Shown one piece after another: positions 42,801 to 54,416 of a stretch of DNA of 64,000 nucleotides. The DNA comes from Moringa oleifera. Lineage: Eukaryota > Streptophyta > Magnoliopsida > Brassicales > Moringaceae. Under the pieces are notes generated by a model that made no database searches, was not told where the DNA came from, and saw only the letters and a program-made list of their open reading frames with translations. Position 1 is the stretch's first letter; each line of letters begins with the position of its first letter. Both the position numbers and the translations under genes were made by a program. The stretch covers positions 6,078,001 to 6,142,000 of the forward strand of contig JAJFZO010000609.1 of the NCBI GenBank assembly GCA_021397835.1, written 5' to 3'.

Positions 42801-45705
42801 TCATCAAACCACTCAAACTTGATAAAGTTAATTGTAAACTCACGATCGAATAGATGATAGGAGTGCCATAATAACAAAATAAAGTCTTAAGATTGTCGGA
42901 AATGTAAGTTGTATAAGCTGCAGAAGTTATTTCAAAAGTAAAAATTTTGATTCAAAAAATTTCAAGGTACTTTTCTTAAAGATGCTTCCATTAATTGTGA
43001 TGCACGAGAATATGCAAATACACCTTCAAGATGCAATAAATTTTTAAGTTTATTTGTTTGCGATATGCACCATCAAAAACAAATATTAATTACCTTCGGA
43101 ACGTAGTAAGTCTTTTAATTATAATTTTTTATTCTTTAAAATAATAAAATATTAGTTTTGGTCTTTGAAAATTATGCAATTACTAGAGTTTTGGCACGCA
43201 AGAGAACAATGGGAGATAAGAAATTACTTTTTTACTTGGAAGAACATTTGAATGTTTGAAAGAATGAATTTAAATAATGAAGTTTTTATGGTATTTTTTA
43301 ATATGTAATTTATATCTTTTAAAGTTAGTTTATTCTTTGTCATTTTCATATATTACATCAAAACTAAATATATGATCAACTGGTTTACAATTGATTGGTA
43401 ATGCAATTGAGTAATAACACTCATGAAAGTACAAGCAATTTCTTCTTCATGGTTGCAGTCCCAACATGGATGGAAGTGGACCTGGAAAACTACCGATCAT
43501 TGTACCTGGCTGCAGTTACGGGAGACTGGGAAAGCGCCAACGAAATTTTTGAGCAAAACCCTGGTGCAATGACAGCAAAAATGTCAGTATTCTCAAGAAC
43601 ACCTCTGCATGTTGCGGCCATGGAAGGACACACAGAATTTGTTGAGAAGCTTGTGGAACGTATGCCTGAAGAAGCATTAGCCATGCAAGACGTCAGAGGC
43701 TATACAGCTCTCCATTATGCTGCTGTCGGTGGAAGCCTTCGGGCTGTGAAGGCACTGGTGAGCAAAAACCCTGCTTTGACACAAATACCAGAGGGCAATG
43801 GATGGACCCCACTCCTCTGTGCTGCTACTGTAGGCGGTGATGTACAGAAAGATGTGGTTTGGTATCTAACCTTGAAAACTAAGGACGACGAGCCGACTCG
43901 TCCCTTCACGGGTCCTTGGGCAGCTCAGCTAATTGTTATGCTCACTTCTGCAGGTTTTCATGGTAAAACCGAGGTGGTGCTTCATGCAAATTGGTGTTTT
44001 TGACCTTTCACTTATTTATCCAATTTCTTACGTTTTCCTTTCTCCTCAGATGTGTCCTTGTATCTGATCAAGGAAAAGGGGTACAGTCATTTAGCTACTG
44101 TTGCATATGGTCGAAGGACCACTCTCCTTAGTACTCTGGCAGAACAGCCTTCGGACTTTTATACTGGATGTGGGCTTCCCATTTGGAAAAAATGGATCTA
44201 TTCGTGTTAGTTTTCTAGTTTTGTTAATATCTCAACCATTAATTTCTTAAATTTGGTTCCTATTCTTCTGATAAATTATGCTGATCAAGCACTAAGTTTT
44301 TATACTCTTCATGGTTTTCGTTGAAGTGCTTCCTGTTGAAGTCAATTATGCACCACCGCAATCAGTAAGAAACGATGTGGAGAATCCTCCTGTAAATGCC
44401 CAACATACCAATATAAACTCAATGCAATCGGCAACTATATTACCAGGTAAGCAAACCTTTAATTTCTTCTCTCTAGTGAAAATAGTGAGAAAATATTTTA
44501 GCAACTAGGTGGCTAATGTATGCTTTTGTGTCACAGTTGTGAAATGGATCAAAGATCAGCTCTGGAGAGCGACTGAAAGACACGGTGGGTATGCAGTAAT
44601 GTAAAAGGTAAGGCCTTTCGAGGATGTAATTGCTGTTGCTGAATATATCTGTTTATCTGCAGTACCAAGTATTAAGCGAATCCGAGATGCAAAGTTGAGA
44701 CACCAATGGGCCTTAGAATTGGTTGAACAAGTTTGTATAGAGGTGTCAAAAATGAATAACGTATGGATCATGCAGTTCCTTTTAAATCCATCAGTTCTGC
44801 ACCTGGCTGCATCCTCAGGGATTGTTGAGATCATCCGGATATGCGTTCGGTTCTTCCCCGACGTGATGTGGTTTCCGATCAACGATAGGCATTTGGTGCA
44901 CGTTGCCATTGAACACCGGCGAGAAAACATTTTCAGACTTTTCTGTGAGATGACGGCACATAATAAGTCCAAGGCTGTTGTATTGGTTGAAGGAGAGCAA
45001 AGTAATATTCTGCATCTGGCAGCCAAGTTAGCTCCTTCGCATCAGCTACTGTCTGTGTCTGGTTCGGCTTTGCAAATGCAGCGGGAGTTACAGTGGTTTA
45101 AGGCAGTGGAGAGACTGGTTCATCCTGAATACAAGCGAATGAAAAACGACAGAGGGAAAACACCCCAACAAGTCTTCAGTGAGGAGCATGCAGAGTTGGT
45201 GGAGAAGGGAGAGAAATGGATGAAAGACACAGCCAACTCCTCCATGGTTGTGTCCACTCTCATCGCAACAGTAGTGTTTGCAGCGGCTTTCACTGTGCCC
45301 GGCGGCAACAACAGCAATGGCATTCCGATTTTCCTAGAGAGAACTTCATTCACAGTGTTCGCTGTTTCAGATGCACTGGCTCTCTTTTCCTCTCTGACTT
45401 CTCTGTTGATGTTCTTGTCTATCCTAACTTCACGCTACGCAGAAGAAGATTTCCTTGAGGCATTGCCCAAGCGTCTGACAATAGGTCTTGCTTCCCTCTT
45501 CCTGGCTATAGTGTCTATGATGGTGGCCTTCGGTGCAACCATATCAATTGTACTGAGTAGCAGATTGAAATGGGTATCTATTCCAGTAATCCTGCTGGCT
45601 TCTTTCCCTGTTACGCTCTTTGCCTGGCTACAAGTTCCCTTGTTCATCCAGATGGTTCAATCAACATACGGATCCAACATCCTTTGCCCACAAAAGGTTT
45701 GGTGA
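39828..45705 (+). CDS. Ankyrin-repeat / PGG-domain membrane protein (ITN1/ACD6-like)
   Basis: This family of plant plasma-membrane proteins acts in stress and defence signalling (ITN1 in salt/ABA response, ACD6 in defence); the precise role here is unknown. Six exons join in frame: 39828-40041, 43459-43962, 44050-44205, 44327-44446, 44537-44584 and 44663-45705 (2085 nt, 694 aa). All boundaries are GT-AG. Exon 1 encodes a Ser-rich acidic lead (MASSSKVKEDDD). Residues about 80-190 hold ankyrin repeats (TPLHVAAMEGHTEFVEKL, GYTALHYAAVGGSLRAVKAL, GWTPLLCAA). More repeats follow at about 385-480 (SVLHLAASSGIVEIIR, NILHLAAKLA). The PGG domain starts near 540, with PGG at 560-562 and four predicted membrane spans to about 675. 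Intron 1 is 3.4 kb and houses an antisense copia relic. No lesion is seen. Confidence 0.88.
41870..42890 (-). mobile_element. Antisense Ty1/copia relic in intron 1 of the ankyrin gene
   Basis: On the minus strand 42877-42563 reads like copia gag: KFEWFDDKNFKPLQKELYFL, the core of the UBN2-type gag. Further along come the pattern of SKKFLSSKLFEYK and later NKWWIDYDTTKFV and KTFTLTNVYHISN, which match the gag tail and the protease/pre-integrase area of copia polyproteins. Frames shift and stops are frequent, and an AT microsatellite (42221-42244) and poly-A expansions interrupt it. No LTRs were found. It lies opposite to the host gene and explains part of the long intron. Confidence 0.7.
42221..42244. 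repeat. (AT)n microsatellite
   Basis: Dinucleotide run inside the intronic copia relic. Confidence 0.95.
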
Positions 45706-48098
45706 CCTATTCAATTTGTTATAATTTACATGTACATTATTTATTATATACATCTTATCTTGTAGGGATGATGAATTGTTGGTTGTCGCTCTTCCTCGTT
45801 GGAAGGAGATTGAGTTTCGGACGAAGGACAGACCATAACTGTGGCTTAGTTAAGTTGGAACCAGAATGTTTGATTTGATTTGAAGGACTCACTTAACTGA
45901 AAAAATGGCATCACTCTGCTCGCATCTTAGCTAGTGAGACTTGATTATGAGTCCATCAAAATTTGGAATTTGAAGCTACCAAAAAAATGTCAGGGATATT
46001 TTAGTAAAAATTTGATTTAATAAAATTTGTTGACTATCTTTTAATGCTTAAATTAATGATTGATTTAACAAAATTTGTATAAAAATGAGACAGCATGAAG
46101 GTTTGCCGCCTGTTTATATCTTGTTTGTGTATCTTTATTATATTATAAGCTGTTGTTGATTAAATTATTGTTAGGCTCACCTTAGCGTTGTTTTTGGTAA
46201 CGTAGGATCGCCTTCACTCTGTTTTACCTAACTTTATTATTTATCATGTTATTTAAAAAATATGCTTATTAATAAATTAGATCGTACAAACCCATATGTT
46301 TAGATCATATAGAGCCTCCAATATTATGAGCTTTAATCTTAAAACTATACAAATCTAGTCCGAATTAATTTTTTTTGGATAATATGGTATTAATTTATTA
46401 ATGTGAATAATTATTATGATACAAAATAAAAAAAATAACAATAAATACATACTTTATAATTCAATAATCATGATGTAGACATTGAATTATGTTTCGTCAC
46501 AGATTGTACATAGTTGGAGGGTACTTTTAATCTTTTTTTTTTGAATGAAGAAATTGACTATTGAACTAGAGTCATTAAAAAAATCATTTAAGTGCAATCA
46601 ATTAATTGCTACCATTTATTTTTAAAAATTATAAATTAAAGTATGAAAATTAAAAATTTGTAACTTACATCATATCATCAAAATGAATGTACTCATTTGT
46701 AACAAAAATATTATCTATATTGCATTTTTTTACATAAATATATCCAGATGTTAAATGTCCGTATTATGAAATTACTCAAAGTCGGTTATTCGATGAATTT
46801 CTTATATGATAACATATTGTACATTTATATAATTAAATTTTGTTAGTATTAATTTGAATAATTGATAAATATCTTGAATGATAATATTTTGATATATTAA
46901 TTATTAAGAAAATATTGAAATGTTATTCGGTGTATTATTATTATATTATAAAGTTGAGAAATGAAAGTGTTTGACGTATGTTGGAGTGTCATTTGGTGTG
47001 TTATTATTACACTATAAAAAAATAAAAGTATTAATAATGTATATTTAAATGTAATTTAAAGTATTATTATTGCATTATATAATATTGGAAAAGTGAAGGT
47101 GACGTTATGTATTGGAGTAATATATTATTGGTATGCAAATTGAAGTGTGTTGTGCTGAATTTGGTGTTGAATCCTATATTTATTAGATTTAAATAAAATT
47201 TTTCTTTAATCTAGAAAAAATTTTATATTAAAATTTAAAATTTTAATAAATAAAAAATTATCCATTTATGTTAAAGGCAATTGTAGATAATAATCGCTAC
47301 AATTATATATTTTAATGATTATTTTTTATAATTATTGTTTTGTATTTACTAATAAAGACTATTAAATAAAAACTGCTAAAACTATAAGAAAAAAATCATA
47401 TAATATATATAATAACAATTATCACAATTTTCATTAAAATCTTTTTATATTGTAATACAAAACTTAATTTTTTAAATAAAAAATAATTAATTGATGAAAA
47501 ATTTAACTGCAAAAATGGAATTAAAAATTAAAAAAAGAAATATAGTGAAAGAGATAAACAAATTTAAAAAAAAATGAAAAAATGATGGAAATGAAATTAA
47601 AAGTCACCAATTAAAAAAATAAGCATTAAACTTAAAATTGAGAAGAGAAAAAAAATGAAATATATGAAAATTAAAAGAAAATTTGGAAAGCAGTGAAAAG
47701 TCAAATTCTTTTTTCTTTTCCATACTTCAAGATGAGAAAAAAAGTGATGGGTTGAGAGCTAAATAATTCATTTTTTTTTCTATTTATGAGAAAGAGGAAA
47801 AGGAAGAAAAAGATAGAAAAGAGGGAAAATAAATTAATTTTTTCTTTCTATTTCTTCAAAAACATGCCAAATTATTTTCATGATTATCATTTTACAAAAA
47901 TTTCAAAGAAAAAAGCATTTATATTTAAATTATGAAATGATTGAGGCTGGCAGCTGGAGTGGTTTACCTGGAAATTAATCACATTTAATGTCGGCAATTT
48001 GTCTTTTCCTCATCTTAGCCAACCTTCTGAGAGCTGCTCATAAAACTTGCTTTATGTACCACACTCCTCTCTCCGCTCCGTCTGCAACAACAGTTCAC
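45706..48098. other. Intergenic region, AT-rich
   Basis: The first 200 bases probably form the 3' UTR of the ankyrin gene. The rest is AT-rich with many A-runs. No gene or clear repeat was recognised. From about 47940 the composition rises as the transporter pseudogene begins. Confidence 0.6.
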
Positions 48099-49416
48099 AT
48101 GAACAAGTTTTCAATTAATTGATTCTGTTTTTATCATAATTTTCTTCATTTTGGGAGATAGTTGCCACATCTTTCCCGTTCTTCATGTCTCAAGCTCTGC
48201 TGCTTCAGCAGATTAATCTGCTGTTCGATTTCCTATTCCTATCGGCTTTTCCATTGTTGGCTCAACAAGATTTTGGATCCAACTATGTTATTCTGTATGT
48301 GTTTCTTTTTCGGGTTTCTGGGTTTTCAAGTTTTTGAAGTCGCGAGCTAATTTTTTTTACATGTTTGATTAATAAAAATATTAATTTTTTTATTTTATTT
48401 CGTATGAAATTATTTTTTTAATATTTAGTTTATTTTTATTATAAAATTATAATTCTTTAAAGAATTTTTATTTTTTTAAAACTCGAAATAACTATTTCGA
48501 AATGAATTCTCGAAATCACTATTTTATAAAAACAAAAAATTATTATATTTTTTTATTTTCAACGTACACTTGATAAAATTTTTAAATTACTATCATATAT
48601 CTATATATAAATATATAATAACTTTATTTTTTTATATTTTAAATAATTTATTAAAAAATAAAAATATTATTATTATTAAAATATTATTTAATATTAATTA
48701 CATAATATTAATATTTAAAAATAAAAATAATTATTAACATATTATTTAATTAATATTTTTTTATAATAATAATTTTTTTATTTTTTTAAAAAATTTATTA
48801 AAAATAAAAAATATTATTTTTATTAAAATGTTAATTAATTTTAATTTTATAATATTGATATTTAAAAATAAAAATAATTATTAATTTATTATTTAATTAA
48901 TATTATTTTTATAATAGTTTATTATTATAAAAATATTTATTAATTTAATATTATTTTAATAAAAATTAATTAAATTATAATTAATTTAGTTGCTCACATT
49001 CTCTCTTCTCGCTACTGCCTCCAGTTATTTGCTACTTGCGTCCCTACAAATGAAAACGTGACGGTGTTTAGCAGAAACTCAGGTCTCCTCCTCATTCTTA
49101 TCCCTCAAGTCCTTCTGGGAAACACATTGTATCCTCCATGCTTGAGGTTTACGATAAGGGTAGTGGGGAAATTCACGAAGGAGGACGAATACAATTACCC
49201 ACTGAAGAACAGCGCGGAAATAGGATACCGACACTTACTTCTGAGGCTGCATTCCTCTCTTTTAGTGTTTACTGTTTTTGGGTTTATAGTGATCCACTTT
49301 CTGCTCTTGTGCTCCATGGATTGGAATTCAGATTCCCTGAGTGAACTGAATTCTTATCAGAAGATCATATTAGTGGGTTTTACCAGAGCATGAACTCCAG
49401 GCACACTAGAGAAAAC
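48099..49416 (+). pseudogene. HKT1: HKT-type sodium/potassium transporter pseudogene, two pieces
   Basis: HKT transporters move Na+ or Na+/K+ across the plasma membrane and limit shoot sodium. An N-terminal piece (ATG at 48099, framework clear at 48162-48350) resembles the first membrane span (SYRLFHCWLNKIL then CFFFGFLGFQVFEVAS). About 650 bp of pure AT-rich DNA (48351-48990) follows in place of roughly 150 residues. A second piece (about 49000-49416) carries the HKT landmark VPTNENVTVF, then GLLLILIPQVLLGNTLYP, KNSAEIGYRHLL and SMDWNSDSLSELNSYQKI. A one-base shift near 49370 then continues in another frame as NSRHT. At 49416 the gene is cut by Copia-1, and no later HKT sequence appears beyond the insertion. 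The landmarks make the family clear. It cannot make a transporter. Confidence 0.8.
48360..48990. repeat. Low-complexity AT-rich block within the HKT pseudogene
   Basis: Nearly all A and T, with repeating TTATTTAATTAATATT and TTTAAAAATAAAAATAATTATTAA phrases occurring twice at about 170-bp spacing (48700-48760 and 48850-48910). It replaces the middle of the HKT coding region. Confidence 0.7.
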
Positions 49417-49439
49417 TGTTGAGTATGTGTGGAGACAAT

Positions 49440-49580
49440 CTTATCCACAAAAGGGTATATATTTATCTAAAAAGATATATATATTTATCTGAAAGGGCAT
49501 ATACTTATCTGAAAGGATATATATGCTTATCTGAAAGGGAATATACTCATCCAAAAGAGTATATACTTATCAAAAAGGAT
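49440..49580 (+). repeat. Tandem promoter-type repeats in Copia-1 U3
   Basis: About seven imperfect copies of a ~21-bp unit ATATACTTATCTGAAAGG. U3 repeats of this kind act as inducible enhancers in the related Tnt1 group; the function here is inferred by analogy. Confidence 0.75.
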
Positions 49581-49624
49581 ATCTTGAGATTCTCACATAT
49601 CTATCTTTTTGGCCTTGGGCTCTA

Positions 49625-49634
49625 CTATATAAAA
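49625..49634 (+). promoter_or_regulatory. Copia-1 LTR TATA box
   Basis: TATATAAAAG in the LTR, placing the RNA start near 49655 and defining the U3/R border roughly. Confidence 0.65.
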
Positions 49635-49935
49635 GGGGGACTTCTACCCATGTAAACATCACAATAGAGAGAGTGAGTAAAAGTCCTAGGATTTTATTCT
49701 AGTAGAGTGAGGGCTAGGGAAACAGTTATCTCTCTTGTAATCTATTTTCATAGTGAAAGGTTTCCTGCAGTGGCTGCAAAGTTGATGTAACTCTTAATTG
49801 AGGGTGAACCACTATAAATCTTGCGCTCCTGTGGTTGTTTACTTTCTTCTTGCTTTTACTATTATTGCTTTCAGGTTACAGGGATTTGATATTTGATCCA
49901 TCAACCAAGGATCTGGTTGTCAAATTCCCAACAAC

Positions 49936-49947
49936 TAGTATCAGAGC
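49936..49947 (+). other. Copia-1 primer-binding site
   Basis: TAGTATCAGAGC just after the LTR matches the initiator-Met tRNA complement TGGTATCAGAGC except for one G to A change. Confidence 0.8.
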
Positions 49948-49970
49948 TTCGGGTTTTGAGATTGAAAGCA

Positions 49971-50774
49971 ATGGGTAGCGAAGAAAACTCATCACATGGG
50001 ATCATCAAGTTCGATGGTACAGATTATGCCTTCTAGAGAATGCAAATCGAGGATTATCTGTATGGGAAAAAGCTGTATGAACCACTTTTTGGTCAAAAGC
50101 CTGAAAAAATTTTAGAAAGCGATTAGGATCTCCTTGATCGATAGGTGCTGGGAGTTATTCGGCTGACACTGTCAAAGAACGTTGCTCATAACGTGGCGAA
50201 GGAGAAAACAACTACAAGTCTGATGAAGGTGCTATCTGATATGTATGAAAAACCTTCAGCAAACAACAAGGTTTTTCTCATGAAGAAGCTATTCCACTTG
50301 AAAATGGGTGAAGGTAATTCTGTGGCAACTCATCTTAATGAGTTTAATACAATAGTTAATCAGTTATCTTCTGTTGAGATTGGCTTTGATGATGAGGTAC
50401 GTGCCTTGATACTATTGGCATCATTGCCAAATAGTTGAGAGCCCATGAGAGCAGCAATGAGTAATTCTGTTGGGAGTTCAAAATTGAACTTCAATGATGT
50501 TCGTGATCGAGTTCTTGCAGAAGAGATTCGGAGGATCGATTCAAGTGAAACATCAGTTGCAAATTCTGCCCTAAATGTTGAAAACAGGGGAAGAGAAAGT
50601 GATAGAAACTCTGATCGCAATAAGAGCAAATCTAAGTCAAAGAATGGAAGAAGCAAATCTAGATCTGAAAGAAATCTGGAATGCTGGAACTGTAAGAAAA
50701 AGGGCCACATGAAGAAAGACTGTCGCTTACTGAAGAAAAAGGGTGAGTACAAAGATGACACTGCAAATGCGTAA
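49971..50774 (+). pseudogene. Copia-1 gag, with four stop codons
   Basis: Gag packs the RNA into virus-like particles. The frame starts at 49971 (MGSEENSSH). The usual UBN2-type gag core follows, then an Arg/Ser/Lys-rich segment and a zinc knuckle CWNCKKKGHMKKDC near 50683-50724. In-frame stops occur at 50034, 50124, 50142 and 50436. Three replace a Trp codon (TGG) and one a Gln codon, so all are transitions. The frame is then lost by one base near 50770, where it should run on into protease. Not functional as it stands. Confidence 0.85.
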
Positions 50775-50777
50775 CAG

Positions 50778-53700
50778 ATGAGGTAGATGATGCTTTACTC
50801 TTGGCTATTGATAATCCTCTTAAGTCTTGGGTTTTAGATTCTGTGGCGTCTTTTCATACCACTGCATATGGCAAAATAATAGAAAATTATGTAGCTGAAA
50901 ATTTTGGGAAGGTTTATCTTGCTGATGGAGAACCTTTGAACATTGTTGGTATGGGTGATGTTGAATTGAAGATGCCAAATGGGAATATCTGGAAGATTCA
51001 AAAGGTGAGACATGTGCCAAAGTTGATGAGAAATCTAATTTTTGTTGGACAGCTTGATAGTGAAGGGCATAGGGTGACTTTCAATGATAATGCTTGGAAA
51101 GTTACCAAAGGTGCCATGGTTGTTGCTCAAGGAAGCAAAACTGGAACTCTCTATATGACTTCAAGTTGCAAGGATACAGTGGCTGCTGTTGACACTGGTA
51201 TGAACTCTGACCTATGGCATTGCAGACTTGGGCATATGAGTGAAAAGGGAATGAAGGTCATGGTGGCAAATGGTAATTTGCCGGATTTAAAATCTGTAGA
51301 GCACAAGTTGTGTGAAAGCTGCATCCTTGGCAAACAGAAAAGGGTCAGCTTCTCCAAAGCAGGAAAGCAGTTGAAGCAGCAAAAACTAGAGTTAGTACAT
51401 ACAGATGTATGGGGGCCTTCGACTGTGACGTCTCTTGGGGGATCTAGCTACTATGTGACTTTTATTGATGACTCAACCAGAAAGGTATGGATTTATTTTC
51501 TAAAGAATAAATCTGAAGTATTTGATGCTTTCAGTAAATGGAAAGCCATGGTTGAGAATGAAACTAATCTTAAAGTTAAGTGTTTGAGATCTGATAATGG
51601 TGGAGAATACATTGATGGGGATTTCAAACAGTTTTGTGCTGACAATGGGATCAAGATGGAGAAGACTACTCCAGGTACACCTCAGCAGAATGGTGTTGCA
51701 GAAAGGATGAACAGAACACTGAATGAGCGTGCAAGGAGCATGAGAATGCATGCAGGGTTGCCCAAGGTATTTTGGGCAGATGCAGTTAACACTGCAGCCT
51801 ATTTAATCAATAAGGGTCCTTCGGTTCCTTTGGATTGCAGATTACCCGAGGAGGTTTGGAGTGGTAAAAAGGTAAACCTGTCTTTTCTAAGAATATTTGG
51901 TTGCCTGTCATATATCCATATTGATGCTGCTGTTAGAGGCAAACTTGATCCTAAATCAAAAAAAATGTTTTTTCGTTGGATATGGTGACAATGAGTTTGG
52001 TTATCGTTTCTAGGATAGCCAAAATAGGAAGATCATTAGGAGCAGAGATGTAATCTTCAATGAGCAAGTTCTGTATAAGGATAGTTTGGACAAGAGTTCA
52101 GAAGTAACAGATTTTGAGGCAAAAAGGCCTGAAGTGATCTACTTGAGAGACATTCCAGTGAATCAGTTGCAACAGAATACTGAGGAAGTTGAAGATGACA
52201 TTGCTGAGCAAAATCAGGAAAGTATGGCTCCAGAGGTAAATCCAACCACTCCTGTGACAGAAGTGAGAAGATCTTCCAGGACTGTGAGACCACCACAAAG
52301 ATTTTCGCCATCTCTGAACTACATCTTGTTGACTGATAGGGGTGAACCAGATAGTTTTGATAAAGCTTTACAGGGTGATGAATCAATCAAGTGGGAGTTA
52401 GCCATGAAAGATGAGATGAATTCTCTCATGAGTAATCAAACATGGGAGTTGGTAGAACTACCACAAGGAAAAAGGGCATTGCAGAACAAATGGGTTTACC
52501 GAATAAAAGAAGAACATGATGGCAACAAGCGGTATAAAGTAAGGTTAGTAGTTAAAGGCTTTCAACAAAAGGAAGGTATTGACTACACAGAGATTTTCTT
52601 CCCAGTGGTTAAGTTGACTACAATCAGAATAGTGCTTGGGTTAGTGGCTCAGGAAGATTTGCATCTGCAGCAAATGCATGTAAAAACAGCTTTTCTTCAT
52701 GGTGACTTGGAGGAAGAAATTTACATGAAACAGCCACAAGGATTTGAAGTCAAAGGTAAGGAGAAAATGGTATGCAAACTTATGAAAAGTTTATATGGGT
52801 TAAAACAAGCTCTAAGACAGTGGTACAAGAAGTTTGACAACTTCATGGGTGACAATGGTTTCTTAAGGTGCCAGGCAGACCATTGTTGTTATGTTAAGAG
52901 GTATGATAACTCTTACATTATATTATTGCTGTATGTTGATGATATGTTAATTGCTGGAGCTAATTTGCTTGAGATAGATAAATTAAAGAGTAAGCTTTCA
53001 AAGAAGTTTGCTATGAAGGATTTGGGCTCCGCTAAACAAATCCTTGGGATGAGAATCACCAGGAAAAAGGGAATTCTCAAGCTATCTCAGGAGAAATACA
53101 TCAACAAGGTGCTTGCTAGATTCAGAATGGATGGTGCCAAACCAGTGAGTACACCTTTGGCTAGTCATTTCAGACTATCCAAGAGTCAGTCTCCATCAAC
53201 TGATGATGAAATTGCATATATGGGCAAGGTGCCTTATGCTTCTGCTATTGGGAGTCTAATGTATGCCACAGTATGTACAAGACCAGACATAGCACATGCA
53301 GTGGGAGTTGTTAGTAGGTATATGAGTAATCCAGGAAAGCAACACTGGGAAGCAGTTAAGTGGATCTTCAAGTATTTGAAGAGCACTGCAGACTTTGCTT
53401 TGTACTTCAGAAAAACAGATATGGGCTTGCATGGTTATGTTGATGCTGATATGGCTGGTGATATAGACAGCAGAAAAAGTACTACAGGGTACGTTTATAC
53501 ATTGAGTGGTACTACAATCAGTTGGATGTCTAAACTACAAAAGATAGTTGCACTTTCGACCACAGAGGCTAAATATGTTGCTCTTACAGAAGCAAGCAAG
53601 GAAATGATATGGTTGTTATCTTTCCTAAATGAACTGGGGCACAGGTTTAAAAAAGCTATGTTGCATTGTGACAGCCAGAGTGCCATTCACTTGGCAAAGA

Positions 53701-53891
53701 ACCCTATGTATCATGCTAGAACGAAGAATATACAAGTCAGATATCACTTCATAAGATCAGCTTTGGAAGATGGTGTCTTGTCACTCGAAAAGATACAAGG
53801 AAGTCAAAATCCAGCTGATATGCTAACCAAGGTTGTTACAATCGAGAAACTGAAGTTGTGTACAACTTCAGTGGGGCTTCTCAGCTGCTGA
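50778..53891 (+). pseudogene. Copia-1 pol (protease, integrase, reverse transcriptase, RNase H), damaged
   Basis: Protease: DSVASFH at 50837-50857, where the usual Gly of DSG is Val (50843-50845). Integrase: the HCRLGH...CESC zinc finger, with the DDE triad present in HTDVWGP, SDNGGEY and NGVAERMNRT. A frameshift near 51965 and a TAG at 52011 (Trp) break the frame before the RT part. RT: YVDD intact at 52932-52943, but the first catalytic Asp in MDVKTAFLHG is His (CAT, 52677-52679). RNase H: LSTTEAKYVALTEA at about 53557-53598. The 3' frame is open from 52086 to 53891. Several catalytic faults make it inactive. Confidence 0.9.
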
Positions 53892-53949
53892 TTAGGAAGT
53901 CATGGCCATTACAGGTGGAAGAAACAATTGAGATAATGAATTAGTCTCC

Positions 53950-53960
53950 AAGTGGGAGAT
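53950..53960 (+). other. Copia-1 polypurine tract
   Basis: AAGTGGGAGAT immediately before the 3' LTR, the primer for plus-strand synthesis. Confidence 0.8.
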
Positions 53961-54053
53961 TGTTGAGTATGTGTGGAGACAATCTTATCCACAAAAGGGT
54001 ATATATTTATCTGAAAAGATATATATATTTATCTGAAAGGGTATATACTTATT
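53961..54053 (+). repeat. Copia-1 3' LTR, truncated
   Basis: The first 93 bp match the 5' LTR with two changes, then break off at TACTTAT. The remaining ~424 bp are missing. Confidence 0.9.
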
Positions 54054-54416
54054 TGGGTCGGGGACTTTGATTTTAGATGGGCCACTTCCCCGTGCTTTAA
54101 GAGGTTCATCACTGCTCTCTTTAGCAAGGTGAGCTCATCTCTCAAATCTCTTTCCCCTTCCCTCACCGTGTCTGTCAAAGATACAATATCTTCCATGACA
54201 GATGCGAAGCAAACATCCACGTCCCTTCGTATTTCCACCAACACGTTCTGGGCCACCCTCAGCTATTCTGTATGTTGTTCAGTTTGAACAGCAAGATTTA
54301 CAGCATCATCCGCTTGAGGAGCACCCACAAAATCCTCCAGATGGGTCAGCCTTTCCCTTATCTTGTTCATCGCAACTAACCAAAGTTGCCAACACAACGA
54401 GGCTCTGATACCAAAT
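54054..54416 (-). mobile_element. Ty3/gypsy fragment: primer site and start of gag
   Basis: On the minus strand TGGTATCAGAGCCTCG (primer-binding site, 54399-54414) lies just inside an LTR edge (TGTCACACGG on +). It is followed by a gag-like N-terminus with a coiled coil (IRRDVDVCFASVMEDIVSLT, LRDELTLLKRAVMN). The frame ends at the joint with Copia-1 near 54054, just where the gag core should begin. Confidence 0.65.

Larger units (their letters stand above)
49417..49933 (+). repeat. Copia-1 5' LTR
   Basis: 517 bp from TGTTGAGTATGTG to CCCAACA, with TG...CA ends. It contains a tandem block in U3 (49440-49580) and a TATA box. The bases before it (AAAAC, 49412-49416) would be one copy of the target duplication. 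Confidence 0.9.
49417..54053 (+). mobile_element. Copia-1: Ty1/copia (Tork/Tnt1-like) retrotransposon with truncated 3' LTR
   Basis: Order: 5' LTR, tRNA primer site, gag, protease, integrase, reverse transcriptase, RNase H, purine tract, start of 3' LTR. This is the copia order. The integrase and its downstream region resemble the tobacco Tnt1/Tork group. The 5' and 3' LTR starts are nearly identical over 93 bp (two differences), which points to a fairly young insertion. The 3' LTR stops at about 54053 against gypsy-derived sequence, so the far end and its target duplication are lost. It inserted in the HKT-type gene. Confidence 0.92.

Noticed and set aside
44556..45026. 156-codon minus-strand frame
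   Set aside because: Shadow of exon 6 of the ankyrin gene on the opposite strand.
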